A stretch of 13,907 nt of DNA from an uncultured Bacilli bacterium (GCA_910586635.1 CAJUJA010000020.1:5655-19561), one strand, 5' to 3'; positions 6,843 through 13,907 are shown, numbered from the stretch's first letter. The notes: generated from the letters alone by a model not told the origin. Program-made: numbers and translations.

Positions 6843-7706
6843 ATGAAAAAAAATATTATTTTAGTAGTAAAAGGTTTTATTATGGGAATCGCTAATATTA
6901 TTCCAGGAGTTAGTGGGGGAACCCTAGCTCTAATACTTGGCATTTATGAAGAATTTATCTCATCGATTAGTCACTTCTTTCACAATTTAAAAAAGAATAT
7001 TTGCTTTTTAATACCAATTGCTATTGGTATGGGCTTAGCAATTATATCCTTAAGTAGGGTAATTGATTACTCTTATCATCATTTTCCAATTCCAACTAGC
7101 CTATTTTTTGTAGGATTGGTAATAGGTGGAATTCCGATGCTATCTAAAAAGGTAAAAGGAAAAAAGGAAGGTAAGCAAGTATCAAGTTATCTTATTTTTC
7201 TAATCTCCTTTTTAGTAGTGATGTTAATGACATGTTCCGAATTTATTTTTGGAGAAGGATTAAAAATAAGTTTACAAAATATGGGAATTATCCAGTATAT
7301 TTTATTATTCTTAGTAGGAGTCATAGCAGCAGCTACTATGATTATTCCAGGTATTAGTGGTTCTTTAGTATTGATGCTTCTTGGATATTATTATCCAGTT
7401 ATCTCGGTAATTAAAGAATTTACTCAATTTAAAAATATGGGAACTAATTCTTTAATATTAGGAGCATTTGGTATTGGAATTTTAATAGGAATTGTATTAA
7501 TATCAAAACTCATTGAATTCCTATTTCATAAATATGAGACAAAAACTTATTTTGGCGTTTTAGGTTTTATTATCGCTTCTATTATAGCAATTCCACTTTC
7601 TACGATCTTTAATATGAAAATCATATATACCTTTCCTCAACTCATAATGGGTCTTATTTTTTTAGTTTTGGGTTGTGGCATTAGTTATAAATTAGGAGAT
7701 GAGTAG
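6843..7706 (+). CDS. popT: DUF368 (PopT-family) polyprenyl-phosphate transporter
   Basis: Integral membrane protein of 287 residues with about eight hydrophobic segments. Two related motifs, 'NIIPGVSGGTLAL' (18-30) and 'IIPGISGSLVLML' (167-179), suggest an internal duplication with inverted-repeat topology; these identify DUF368 (PF04018). Members were shown in 2023 to translocate undecaprenyl phosphate across the membrane as PopT, in parallel with DedA/UptA proteins. That returns the lipid carrier to the cytoplasmic face for new rounds of wall precursor synthesis. The SD AAGGAGAG (6832-6839) overlaps the pyrophosphatase stop and the gap is nine bases, so co-transcription is very likely. The downstream gene encodes UppP, which acts at the preceding step. 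Family assignment is firm; transporter activity is by family. Confidence 0.9.
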   Translation: MKKNIILVVKGFIMGIANIIPGVSGGTLALILGIYEEFISSISHFFHNLKKNICFLIPIAIGMGLAIISLSRVIDYSYHHFPIPTSLFFVGLVIGGIPMLSKKVKGKKEGKQVSSYLIFLISFLVVMLMTCSEFIFGEGLKISLQNMGIIQYILLFLVGVIAAATMIIPGISGSLVLMLLGYYYPVISVIKEFTQFKNMGTNSLILGAFGIGILIGIVLISKLIEFLFHKYETKTYFGVLGFIIASIIAIPLSTIFNMKIIYTFPQLIMGLIFLVLGCGISYKLGDE

Positions 7707-7732
7707 TATAGTTATTAAGAGAGGAGAAAAAC

Positions 7733-8563
7733 ATGATTGAATTAGTCAAGTATATGCTTTTAGGAATCTTACAAGGAATTACAGAACCCATTCCAGTATC
7801 AAGCAGTGGTCATCTTTTAATATTGCAAACCATGATAGAAAAGATGCACCAAAGCTTACCCATTGATTTTGAAATTCTATCAACAATTACTAATTTGGGA
7901 AGTTTAATAGCCATCATCATTTTGTTTTGGAAAGAAATTACAAAGTTATTTAGATCTTTCTTTACCTATCTTTTAAAGAAAGAAAAAAGAAAGGTAGCCC
8001 AAAAAGATTATTATTATTGCTTAAAAATAATTTTAGCAACGATACCAGCAGGTGTTTTAGGTTTATTAGTAACCAAGTTCAATTTATTAAATATGCTAGA
8101 AGAAAATGTAAAATTTGTTGGTATTATGTTATTAGTAACGGCAGTATTCCTATTCTTAATTAAAGATTTTAAAGGAAAAAAAGAAAAAGATGATATTAGT
8201 TTTAAAGATGCAGGAATTATTGGTATTTGTCAAATGATTAGTATTATCCCAGGAATTAGCAGAAGTGGGGCAACGATTGTAGGTGGAATGTTTCGAAATT
8301 TAACAAGAGAAGCTGCCTTTAATTTTTCTTTCATTTTATATATTCCCATTTCTATAGCAACCTCAATTCTTGGTTTAAAGGATTTATTTGAACTTTCTAT
8401 TTCTAGTAATCTATGGATCCTTTATGTAATTGCTGCCATATTAGCCGGAATTTTTACTTATATATTTACAAAATGGTTTGCTAGAATTGTAAAAGAAGGG
8501 AAACTAATTTATTTTTCCATTTATTGTTTAGTCTTAGGAGTAATCGTAATCTTATTTTTATAG
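7733..8563 (+). CDS. uppP: Undecaprenyl-diphosphatase UppP (BacA family)
   Basis: Dephosphorylates undecaprenyl pyrophosphate to the monophosphate at the outer membrane face (EC 3.6.1.27); such enzymes can confer bacitracin tolerance when abundant. 276 residues, the usual length, with about eight membrane segments. The (E/Q)xxxE motif is 'QGITE' (14-18) with Gln first, followed by 'PVSSSGH' (21-27, H27). The second motif 'PGISRSGAT' (173-181) contains R177, equivalent to E. coli Arg174. AGAGGAGA (7720-7727) lies five bases before ATG 7733. It sits 26 bases after popT with no terminator between, placing two successive carrier-recycling steps in one transcript. Confidence 0.95.
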   Translation: MIELVKYMLLGILQGITEPIPVSSSGHLLILQTMIEKMHQSLPIDFEILSTITNLGSLIAIIILFWKEITKLFRSFFTYLLKKEKRKVAQKDYYYCLKIILATIPAGVLGLLVTKFNLLNMLEENVKFVGIMLLVTAVFLFLIKDFKGKKEKDDISFKDAGIIGICQMISIIPGISRSGATIVGGMFRNLTREAAFNFSFILYIPISIATSILGLKDLFELSISSNLWILYVIAAILAGIFTYIFTKWFARIVKEGKLIYFSIYCLVLGVIVILFL

Positions 8564-8587
8564 ATAAAATCAAAATAGTAGTAAGTA

Positions 8588-9334
8588 GTGGTGAAAAAAA
8601 TGTTGTATAATTTTTGTTATTTATTTTTGCTTTTTATAGTTTATTCGGTACTAGGATATATTGTAGAGATTATTGCTTGTAGCATAGAATATAGAAAAAT
8701 AGTTTTAAATAGAGGCTTTTTAATGGGAAGCTATCTTCCGATTTATGGAATTAGTTGTATTTTAATGAGTCACTTTTTAGAAAAGTATAGTAATGATTTG
8801 ATTGCTTTATTTGTAATGTCTATGGTTGTGTGTTGCATTGTAGAATTTTTTACAAGTTATATTTTAGAAAAAATATTTAAGGTTCGTTGGTGGGACTATT
8901 CTCATATGAAATTTAATTTGGGTGGACGCATTTGTCTACTGAATGCGTCCCTATTTGGGTTGGGAGGCGTAGCACTCATCCATTTTATTAATCCATTTAT
9001 CATACCAATTATCAATAAATTACCCTCTACTTTATTAATAATTATTTCTATGATTGTTATGGGAGTATTTATTTTCGATTTAATCATTTCTATTGTGACT
9101 TTATGCAAAATTAAAATTTCATCTAATCAGTATACAAATCATGATGCTACAGAAGAGATCAGGAAATTAGTACGTGACAGTTTAAAGAAAAATTCATTTC
9201 TCTTATCCAGACTATTAAATGCATTTCCTAAAATATCTGGTAAAAATATGAAGAAGATTGTTACTTTAAAGAAAATTTCGAATGAATTTAGAGAAAAATT
9301 AAAACAGAATAAAATCAACTTAAAAAAACACTAG
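8588..9334 (+). CDS. CmpB-family (PF06541) putative membrane protein
   Basis: 248 residues with about five membrane segments in the first 175 and a basic, probably cytoplasmic helical tail. Motifs 'NRGFLMG' (41-47), 'PIYG' (51-54), 'RWWDYS' (100-105) and 'NLGGRICL' (110-117) identify the family annotated as 'putative ABC transporter permease', CmpB/DUF1113. No ATPase partner is nearby and real function is unknown. The start is uncertain: GTG 8588, GTG 8591 or ATG 8600 are in frame and none has a strong SD, so translation may be coupled to uppP, 24 bases upstream. Last gene of the operon, closed by the hairpin at 9368. Linkage to PopT and UppP hints at an envelope or lipid-related role; this is inference. 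Confidence 0.85.
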   Translation: MVKKMLYNFCYLFLLFIVYSVLGYIVEIIACSIEYRKIVLNRGFLMGSYLPIYGISCILMSHFLEKYSNDLIALFVMSMVVCCIVEFFTSYILEKIFKVRWWDYSHMKFNLGGRICLLNASLFGLGGVALIHFINPFIIPIINKLPSTLLIIISMIVMGVFIFDLIISIVTLCKIKISSNQYTNHDATEEIRKLVRDSLKKNSFLLSRLLNAFPKISGKNMKKIVTLKKISNEFREKLKQNKINLKKH

Positions 9335-9367
9335 ATAATGAATAATGCAGATTAAATAATTCATTTT

Positions 9368-9395
9368 AAAGGAAAATCGTTTCCTTTTTATTTTT
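9368..9395 (+). terminator. Intrinsic terminator ending the ppaC-popT-uppP-cmpB operon
   Basis: AAAGGAAA (9368-9375), loop ATCG and TTTCCTTT (9380-9387) form a perfect eight-base-pair stem running into TT, A and five T. No comparable signal occurs between 6833 and 9334. Confidence 0.8.
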
Positions 9396-9441
9396 GATAA
9401 GTAAATTATAGGAAAATAAGTGTAAAATGGATCTGAAAACA

Positions 9442-9470
9442 TTAACGAATACTAAAATATATGATACTAT
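9442..9470 (+). promoter_or_regulatory. Candidate promoter for the phosphohexomutase gene
   Basis: -35 TTAACG (9442-9447), 17-base spacer, -10 TACTAT (9465-9470) with an extended TG (9462-9463). The -10 is the left arm of the perfect 16-base palindrome TACTATTAAAATAGTA (9465-9480), so a repressor could act here. It would give a leader of about 95 bases. Confidence 0.5.
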
Positions 9471-9558
9471 TAAAATAGTAGAGTTCATCTCGTTTAGATT
9501 CAACAAAAAATTCATTTTATAAAAAGCGTGAAGTTGAATGATAATATTCTAGTTGAAT

Positions 9559-9565
9559 AGGAGGA
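9559..9565 (+). promoter_or_regulatory. Strong ribosome binding site of the phosphohexomutase gene
   Basis: AGGAGGA ends six bases before ATG 9572, the best SD match in the window. It directly follows the second copy of GTTGAAT (9552-9558), which could pair with ATTCAAC upstream (9498-9504). Confidence 0.75.
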
Positions 9566-9571
9566 TAAAAT

Positions 9572-10945
9572 ATGGAATATAAAAAGGATATTAATAAAAA
9601 TATATTTAGAGGATATGATATTAGAGGAATATATCCTAAAGAAATTGATGAAGATACTGCTTACACAATTGGTCTTGGTTTTGGTAGTTATATTAAAGAA
9701 ATAGGAAAAACATCTTGTATTATTGGACATGATAATCGCTTATCTAGTCCTAGTCTTTGTAATGCCCTAAAGGAGGGGATTTTAGCAACAGGTATAGACA
9801 TCATTGATTTGGGACTTTGTACGACTCCAATGTATTATTATGCATGTATTAAATTAAAGATATTTAGTGGAGTGATGGTAACAGCATCACACAACCCAAA
9901 GGATGACAATGGGTTTAAATTTGCATTTGATGAATCAGGAAATTGTAAAGGACAAGAGATTCAGGACTTTTTATCCTATATCTTAAAGGGCGAGTTTCAA
10001 AAGGGAAGAGGGAATGTAACTTCATATAATATAAAAGAGGAGTATTTGACTCTTTTTAGAGAAAATCTGCATTTTGGATCAAGACGCGTTAAAGTCGTAT
10101 TAGATGCAGGAAATGGTACAACTAGTATTATTATGAATGAATTATATCGTATGTTTCCAATTGACATTGTATCAATTAATGATACAAGTGATGGAACTTT
10201 TCCAAATCATCATCCAGATCCTTGCGTAGAGGCTAATTTAGAACAGTTAAAGAAAAAAGTTTTAGAAGTAGGAGCAGACATTGGTTTATCCTTTGATGGG
10301 GATGGAGATCGCATGGGAATGGTTTCTAATACGGCTAAGTTTATTCCAACAGATCAATATATGATAATAGTAGTTAGGGATATTATAAATAAAGTATCAA
10401 AAAAGGAATTTTTAGCAGATGTAAAGTGCAGTAAGTCTCTTTCTGACGAAATAGAAAAATTAGGTGGAAAATGTATTACTTACCGTACTGGAAACTCTTA
10501 TACCAAAGCGAAAGTCAGAGACGACGATTTGCCATTCGGTGGAGAGCTTTCTGGGCATGTGTATTTTAGAGATAGATGGTTAGGATTCGATAGTGGATTA
10601 TATGCGGGTCTTAGAATGTTAGAAATTTTATCAAAAACGGAAAAATCAGTAGAAGAATTATTAGAAGGAATTAACGAGTATTATTCAACAGAAGAGTTAA
10701 AATTTGCATCTAGTGATGATAAAAAATTTGGAATTATAGAAAAAATAAAAAACTATGCAGAAAAGAGGAATTATCAATACTTAGATATTGATGGGGTGAA
10801 AGTTTTGTTTGATGATTCTTGGGCATTAGTGCGTGCATCCAATACTGGTCCAAATATAACTGCTAGATTTGAGGCTAATACTAAAGAAAGATTAGAAGAG
10901 TTACAAGAGGAATTCTTAAAACAAATTGAGGAATACAATCAATAA
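9572..10945 (+). CDS. Phosphomannomutase/phosphoglucomutase (alpha-D-phosphohexomutase family)
   Basis: Interconverts hexose 6-phosphates and 1-phosphates, feeding nucleotide-sugar synthesis for cell-surface glycans and, if it acts on glucose, glycogen or UDP-glucose pathways. 457 residues, typical of the PMM/PGM (AlgC-like) subgroup. The four domains show 'FRGYDIRG' (12-19); the phosphoserine loop 'TASHNPK' with S106; the Mg loop 'DGDGDR' (242-247); the sugar-binding loop 'GGELSGH' (323-329); and the C-terminal phosphate-binding loop 'RASNTGPNITARFE' (421-434). All catalytic elements are intact. 'GELSGH' fits glucose/mannose specificity rather than GlmM; mannose against glucose preference cannot be read from sequence, so no symbol is given. 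It has its own promoter, a strong SD and a terminator, so it is probably monocistronic. Confidence 0.93.
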   Translation: MEYKKDINKNIFRGYDIRGIYPKEIDEDTAYTIGLGFGSYIKEIGKTSCIIGHDNRLSSPSLCNALKEGILATGIDIIDLGLCTTPMYYYACIKLKIFSGVMVTASHNPKDDNGFKFAFDESGNCKGQEIQDFLSYILKGEFQKGRGNVTSYNIKEEYLTLFRENLHFGSRRVKVVLDAGNGTTSIIMNELYRMFPIDIVSINDTSDGTFPNHHPDPCVEANLEQLKKKVLEVGADIGLSFDGDGDRMGMVSNTAKFIPTDQYMIIVVRDIINKVSKKEFLADVKCSKSLSDEIEKLGGKCITYRTGNSYTKAKVRDDDLPFGGELSGHVYFRDRWLGFDSGLYAGLRMLEILSKTEKSVEELLEGINEYYSTEELKFASSDDKKFGIIEKIKNYAEKRNYQYLDIDGVKVLFDDSWALVRASNTGPNITARFEANTKERLEELQEEFLKQIEEYNQ

Positions 10946-10959
10946 TAAAAAAGAAATAG

Positions 10960-10987
10960 AATTACTTGTCTGAGTAATTTTATTTTT
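10960..10987 (+). terminator. Probable intrinsic terminator after the phosphohexomutase gene
   Basis: AATTACT (10960-10966), loop TGTCTG and AGTAATT (10973-10979) lead into TTATTTTT. The stem is short and A+T-rich, so it may be leaky. Confidence 0.55.
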
Positions 10988-11040
10988 AAAAAAAACAGAT
11001 GTAAAACGTTTTAGAATCAGTAGAATCTTTTAGGCTTTTA

Positions 11041-11049
11041 TGATATATT
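11041..11049 (+). promoter_or_regulatory. Extended -10 promoter for the HelD-like gene
   Basis: TG-A-TATATT within TTTTATGATATATT, about 27 bases before ATG 11076. The -35 region (11021-11026, tagaat) matches the consensus poorly. Confidence 0.5.
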
Positions 11050-11075
11050 TTTAATAGATAATAGGAGAGTGGCAT

Positions 11076-13106
11076 ATGGCAATTGAAGAAAAGGAACTAA
11101 AAAAAGAAAAACTAATCTTAAAAAAAGTCAACAATTTATTAAATAGTCATATAGAAGAATTAGAAAAAGAAGTTCATATTTTTCAAGATGATTTAATCGA
11201 GTTTAAAAAGTTAGTTTGGAGTGATTTTTCATCCTTTGATCAAGGAGATATTGCTCAGGCTAAATCATCTACGATAGAAAGTGAAAATAGACTTTTAAGT
11301 AAACAAGATTATTTAAAAAGACTGATAAAAATTAAAAAAAAACCATATTTTGCTTCTATTATATTTAAAGATTTAGACGGAGAAATTTTTAATATCTATA
11401 TTTCATTAACATATTTAAAAGATAAACGCAATAATAATATTTTATATGACTGGAGAAGTCCTATTTGCAGTCTATTTTATGATTATGAAACAGGACCTTG
11501 TTCTTATCTTGCTCCAGCTGGACAAATCAAAGGGGAATTACTTAGAAAAAGACAATATAAAATAGAAAATAGTGAGTTGATCAGTGTTTTTGATAATTCC
11601 TTAAACATCAACGATGATGTATTACAAGAAGTTTTAGCAACCCAATCCGATGAGAAAATGAAAAATATAGTAAACACCATTCAGCAAGAGCAAAACAAAG
11701 TTATCCGAAATTTGGAAGATAAAAATTTGATTGTTCAGGGAATTGCGGGATCTGGAAAAACTAGTGTAGCACTTCATAGAATCGCATTTTTACTCTATCA
11801 AATAAAAAATCTTAAGAGTAATAATATCCTGATTTTTTCTCCTAATCATATTTTTACAGAATATATTTCCAATGTTTTGCCAGAGCTAGGAGAAAATAAC
11901 ACATTGCAAACCACGTTTAATGATTATTTATCTTATCTTATAGAAGAATATAAGGAAGTAGAAACCTATACCGATTTTATTGCTAGATATTATTCTTACA
12001 TAGAAGATAATGAAAAGCTAATTAAGTATAAACAAAGTGATGTTATCATACATGATTTAGATGACTTTATTGATGATTTTATAGAAAATGCAAAAATTGA
12101 AGATGATATTCTAGAATCCAAAAATCATTTGATGACTATGGAAGAGTTAAATGAAATGTTACATTATCGATATAATAGACTTCCTTTATTTGAAAGGTTA
12201 GAAGAAATGGCCTCTAAATTAAGTGAAACTTTTTATCAGGGTTCCTTAAAGAAAAAGTCTACCTTTTATAAATTATTAGTGCAAAAAGCAAACTTTAAAA
12301 AAGATTATAAAAAAATATGTAAGGACTTTTTCTTAAGTAAGTATTGTAGAATTCCCTTAATGGAAGTAGAAATTCATTCATTCCTAAAAGGAGATACAAT
12401 TCGTTATGAGGATGCTTTAATTTTTGCCTATATTAAAGGTAGGTTAGAGGGATTTCATTATGAAGGGAATATCAAGCAAGTTGTTATAGATGAGGCCCAG
12501 GACTATAATAAATTACAATATATAATTATGGTTAATATTTTTAAAAAAGCGGAATTTACTATTTTGGGAGATATTCATCAAAATATTAATCCTTATTATC
12601 AATATCAATCTTTAGAAGAATTAACTACTATTTTCACTTCCAATACCAAATATTTAGAACTATTAAAAACGTATCGATCATCTAAAGAAATTACAGAATA
12701 TACAAATAAAATATTAAATTTAAATCATGTGAATGCAATTAGAAAAAGTTCAAATTTACCAGTAGTATTTAGAAAAGGAAAATTAGACTTAAAACAAACT
12801 TTATTTAAGGATGTTCAATCATTACAGGAAAAATACAAAAGTATAGCGATTATTACAAAAGATAGAAAAGAATCAAAGAAAATTTATCAATTATTAAAAG
12901 ACATTTTAAATATTTCTCTCATTGAAGAAAATACAGAAAGGTTTCATAAAGAGTTAATTGTTATACCTTCTTACTTATCTAAGGGTTTAGAATTTGATTG
13001 TGTTATTGTATATAATAACAGAGAAAACAGCTATCGAAAGAACGAAAGGAATCTATTATACGTAGCGTGTACTAGAGCACAACATGAATTATATGTTTAT
13101 AATTGA
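11076..13106 (+). CDS. HelD-like UvrD/Rep superfamily 1 ATPase (RNA polymerase recycling factor type)
   Basis: HelD proteins bind RNA polymerase, push DNA and RNA out of stalled or terminated complexes and release the enzyme by ATP turnover. 676 residues; B. subtilis HelD is longer (about 774). Residues 1-45 are a charged coiled coil, the expected secondary-channel arm. 'YDWRSPICSLFYDYETG' (124-140) is the HelD-type block before the helicase core. Core motifs: Walker A 'GIAGSGKTS' (222-230), Walker B 'DEAQD' (472-476), motif III 'LGDIHQN' (497-503), motif IV 'TYRSS' (532-536), motif V 'SKGLEFD' (635-641), motif VI 'LYVACTRA' (661-668). Segment 290-440 is poorly conserved and fits the inserted 1A domain. 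AGGAGAG at 11063 supports ATG 11076. The TGA stop lies inside the next promoter. An ordinary DNA helicase is possible but the N-terminus favours HelD. Confidence 0.85.
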   Translation: MAIEEKELKKEKLILKKVNNLLNSHIEELEKEVHIFQDDLIEFKKLVWSDFSSFDQGDIAQAKSSTIESENRLLSKQDYLKRLIKIKKKPYFASIIFKDLDGEIFNIYISLTYLKDKRNNNILYDWRSPICSLFYDYETGPCSYLAPAGQIKGELLRKRQYKIENSELISVFDNSLNINDDVLQEVLATQSDEKMKNIVNTIQQEQNKVIRNLEDKNLIVQGIAGSGKTSVALHRIAFLLYQIKNLKSNNILIFSPNHIFTEYISNVLPELGENNTLQTTFNDYLSYLIEEYKEVETYTDFIARYYSYIEDNEKLIKYKQSDVIIHDLDDFIDDFIENAKIEDDILESKNHLMTMEELNEMLHYRYNRLPLFERLEEMASKLSETFYQGSLKKKSTFYKLLVQKANFKKDYKKICKDFFLSKYCRIPLMEVEIHSFLKGDTIRYEDALIFAYIKGRLEGFHYEGNIKQVVIDEAQDYNKLQYIIMVNIFKKAEFTILGDIHQNINPYYQYQSLEELTTIFTSNTKYLELLKTYRSSKEITEYTNKILNLNHVNAIRKSSNLPVVFRKGKLDLKQTLFKDVQSLQEKYKSIAIITKDRKESKKIYQLLKDILNISLIEENTERFHKELIVIPSYLSKGLEFDCVIVYNNRENSYRKNERNLLYVACTRAQHELYVYN

Positions 13107-13131
13107 CAAATACCACACTTTATGGTATAAT
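13103..13131 (+). promoter_or_regulatory. Near-perfect sigma-A promoter for the two small 3' genes
   Basis: -35 TTGACA (13103-13108), 17-base spacer, -10 TATAAT (13126-13131) with an extended TG (13123-13124). It is the strongest promoter in the window. The -35 contains the TGA stop of the HelD-like gene (13104-13106). Confidence 0.85.
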
Positions 13132-13159
13132 AAGCCCAATTAAAAAGGAGTTGTTATAG

Positions 13160-13522
13160 ATGGATAATAGTACAAAGAATTCAAAAGAAAGACAAGAATT
13201 TATAGTGAAAAAAATTAACAAAAGTAGATTCGACTCAAGAAAAAATTTTAAGAAAAGTTTATTATACACTGCCACTGCTGCTTTCCTTATTTCTGCTTGT
13301 GCTACTCAAACTTTATTAGTAATGACATTATATGGAGTATGTGCTGTACTAAATGCTTGGTCTGCGGCTAGAAATATCGGAAAAACTTGTCAAAATATAG
13401 TAACAACACATGCGTTAAAAAAGAAAGTAGATAAAGAAATTTATGAGGAGTATAAAATACATCCAAAGGTAATGAATAGAGTAAATAAATTTTTAGAAAG
13501 TAAAAAGATTAAGGTTAGGTAA
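13160..13522 (+). CDS. Small predicted membrane protein of unknown function
   Basis: 120 residues. AAGGAG (13145-13150) lies nine bases before ATG 13160. The N-terminus (1-33) is hydrophilic and strongly basic. A hydrophobic stretch at about 34-67 is long enough for two short membrane segments forming a hairpin, with both ends then cytoplasmic. The C-terminal 85-120 is basic and probably helical. I recognise no family. 'LISAC' (43-47) resembles a lipobox but is too far in and is followed by more hydrophobic sequence. Driven by the strong promoter at 13103 and followed nine bases later by another small gene, so the two are probably co-expressed. Initiation near 13138 would give a leader of only about 20 bases. 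Confidence 0.7.
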   Translation: MDNSTKNSKERQEFIVKKINKSRFDSRKNFKKSLLYTATAAFLISACATQTLLVMTLYGVCAVLNAWSAARNIGKTCQNIVTTHALKKKVDKEIYEEYKIHPKVMNRVNKFLESKKIKVR

Positions 13523-13531
13523 TTAAGAAAT

Positions 13532-13801
13532 ATGAATATAGATATATATGATCAAATAACATTAAGTGATAACCAAGTTTATTTAATAGCAGGAAAAACC
13601 AACTATCTAAATAAAGTATATTACTTTTTAGTGGATATAAAGGATACTCATAATATAAAATATTGTGAAGAAAATATTAAAAATCATTCTGTAGTTGAGA
13701 TCAGTGATTCCCAATTAAAACAGAAATTGTTGCCTTTATTTTTGAAATCATTCCAAAGTAGTTCTGCAGATATGATGTTAAAGGAAATAGAGGATAAATA
13801 A
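13532..13801 (+). CDS. Small acidic hypothetical protein
   Basis: 89 residues, soluble, no signal peptide or membrane segment. The N-terminal half ('DQITLSDNQVYLIAGKTNY', then 'KVYYFLVDIKD') alternates hydrophobic and polar residues like a small beta sheet. The C-terminal 60-89 is probably helical. The layout loosely recalls small DUF1292-like proteins of Bacillota, but I cannot assign a family. There is no strong SD; with only nine bases after the preceding stop, translation is probably coupled to the upstream membrane protein. No terminator is evident downstream within the window. Confidence 0.6.
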   Translation: MNIDIYDQITLSDNQVYLIAGKTNYLNKVYYFLVDIKDTHNIKYCEENIKNHSVVEISDSQLKQKLLPLFLKSFQSSSADMMLKEIEDK

Positions 13802-13907
13802 AAATAATTAAGCGTTAGATATGTAAAAAAATAAAGTGAATCGAGTGTGATTCGTTAAATTCAGAGATAAATGCACGTAGAAAAGAAAAATCAAATTATT
13901 TAGTTTA
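13802..13907. other. Terminal stretch with no supported gene
   Basis: 106 A+T-rich bases to the window end. A small dyad, GAATC (13838-13842) and GATTC (13849-13853), has no T-run and is not a convincing terminator. The stretch may be the leader of a gene beyond the window. Confidence 0.5.

Noticed and set aside
6440..9730. Minus-strand open frames at 6440-6640, 8902-9108 and 9512-9730
   Set aside because: The first two lie entirely within convincing plus-strand genes; the third covers the phosphohexomutase start and leader. None shows protein-like motifs.
13104..13130. TGA read as tryptophan (code 4) extending the helicase
   Set aside because: The extension would add only eight residues, TGG is used for Trp throughout, and the stop lies in a perfect promoter.
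13286..13300. Lipoprotein signal ('LISAC') in the 120-residue membrane protein
   Set aside because: The cysteine is at residue 47 after a long charged N-terminus and is followed by further hydrophobic sequence, unlike a lipobox.
13838..13853. Hairpin GAATC/GATTC near the right edge as terminator or leader element
   Set aside because: Only five pairs plus wobbles, with no T-run and no recognisable riboswitch or T-box motif before the window ends.

Overview
The window is A+T-rich DNA with standard bacterial signals: strong AGGAGG-type ribosome binding sites, sigma-A-like promoters, short hairpin-plus-T-run terminators, and TGG as the only tryptophan codon seen. Gene content (family II CBS pyrophosphatase, DUF368/PopT, UppP, CmpB-family membrane protein, HelD-like helicase, InlB-type surface repeats) points to a low-GC Bacillota. 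An uncultured gut Bacilli/Erysipelotrichia-like or Clostridia lineage is plausible, but the genus cannot be fixed from sequence alone. Most of the window is ordinary chromosomal housekeeping. The accessory-looking parts are the surface protein at the left edge and a gene of unknown function at 4508.

Region 1 (1-3658, + strand) is the 3' part of a very large repetitive surface protein gene; its start lies outside the window. It carries two InlB/Flg_new-like units, two 'DDxAPxC' domains and nine divergent InlB-like units, each with a cysteine pair. All 24 cysteines fall into 12 local pairs. The C-terminus resembles a motif common in phage tail fibres. A bidirectional terminator (3657-3683) separates it from a convergent membrane-anchored M23 peptidase gene (3684-4274, - strand), which has a clear promoter of its own set in a palindrome.

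Region 2 (4296-5173) holds an unrecognised 195-residue protein starting at GTG behind a seven-G tract, followed by a terminator.

Region 3 (5180-9395) is a probable four-gene operon: Mn-dependent pyrophosphatase (CBS/DRTGG type), DUF368/PopT polyprenyl-phosphate transporter, UppP undecaprenyl-diphosphatase, and a CmpB-family membrane protein. PopT and UppP serve successive steps in recycling the undecaprenyl lipid carrier for wall synthesis. The pyrophosphatase removes PPi, a product of carrier synthesis and many other reactions.

Region 4 (9442-10987) is a single phosphohexomutase (PMM/PGM) gene with its own promoter and terminator. Region 5 (11041-13801) is a HelD-like helicase, then a promoter overlapping its stop codon that drives two small genes of unknown function. 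The last 106 bases contain no gene I can support.

I found no CRISPR array, insertion sequence, tRNA, rRNA or recognised defence system. The most distinctive observations are the all-paired cysteine architecture of the surface protein and the tight linkage of lipid-carrier recycling genes.
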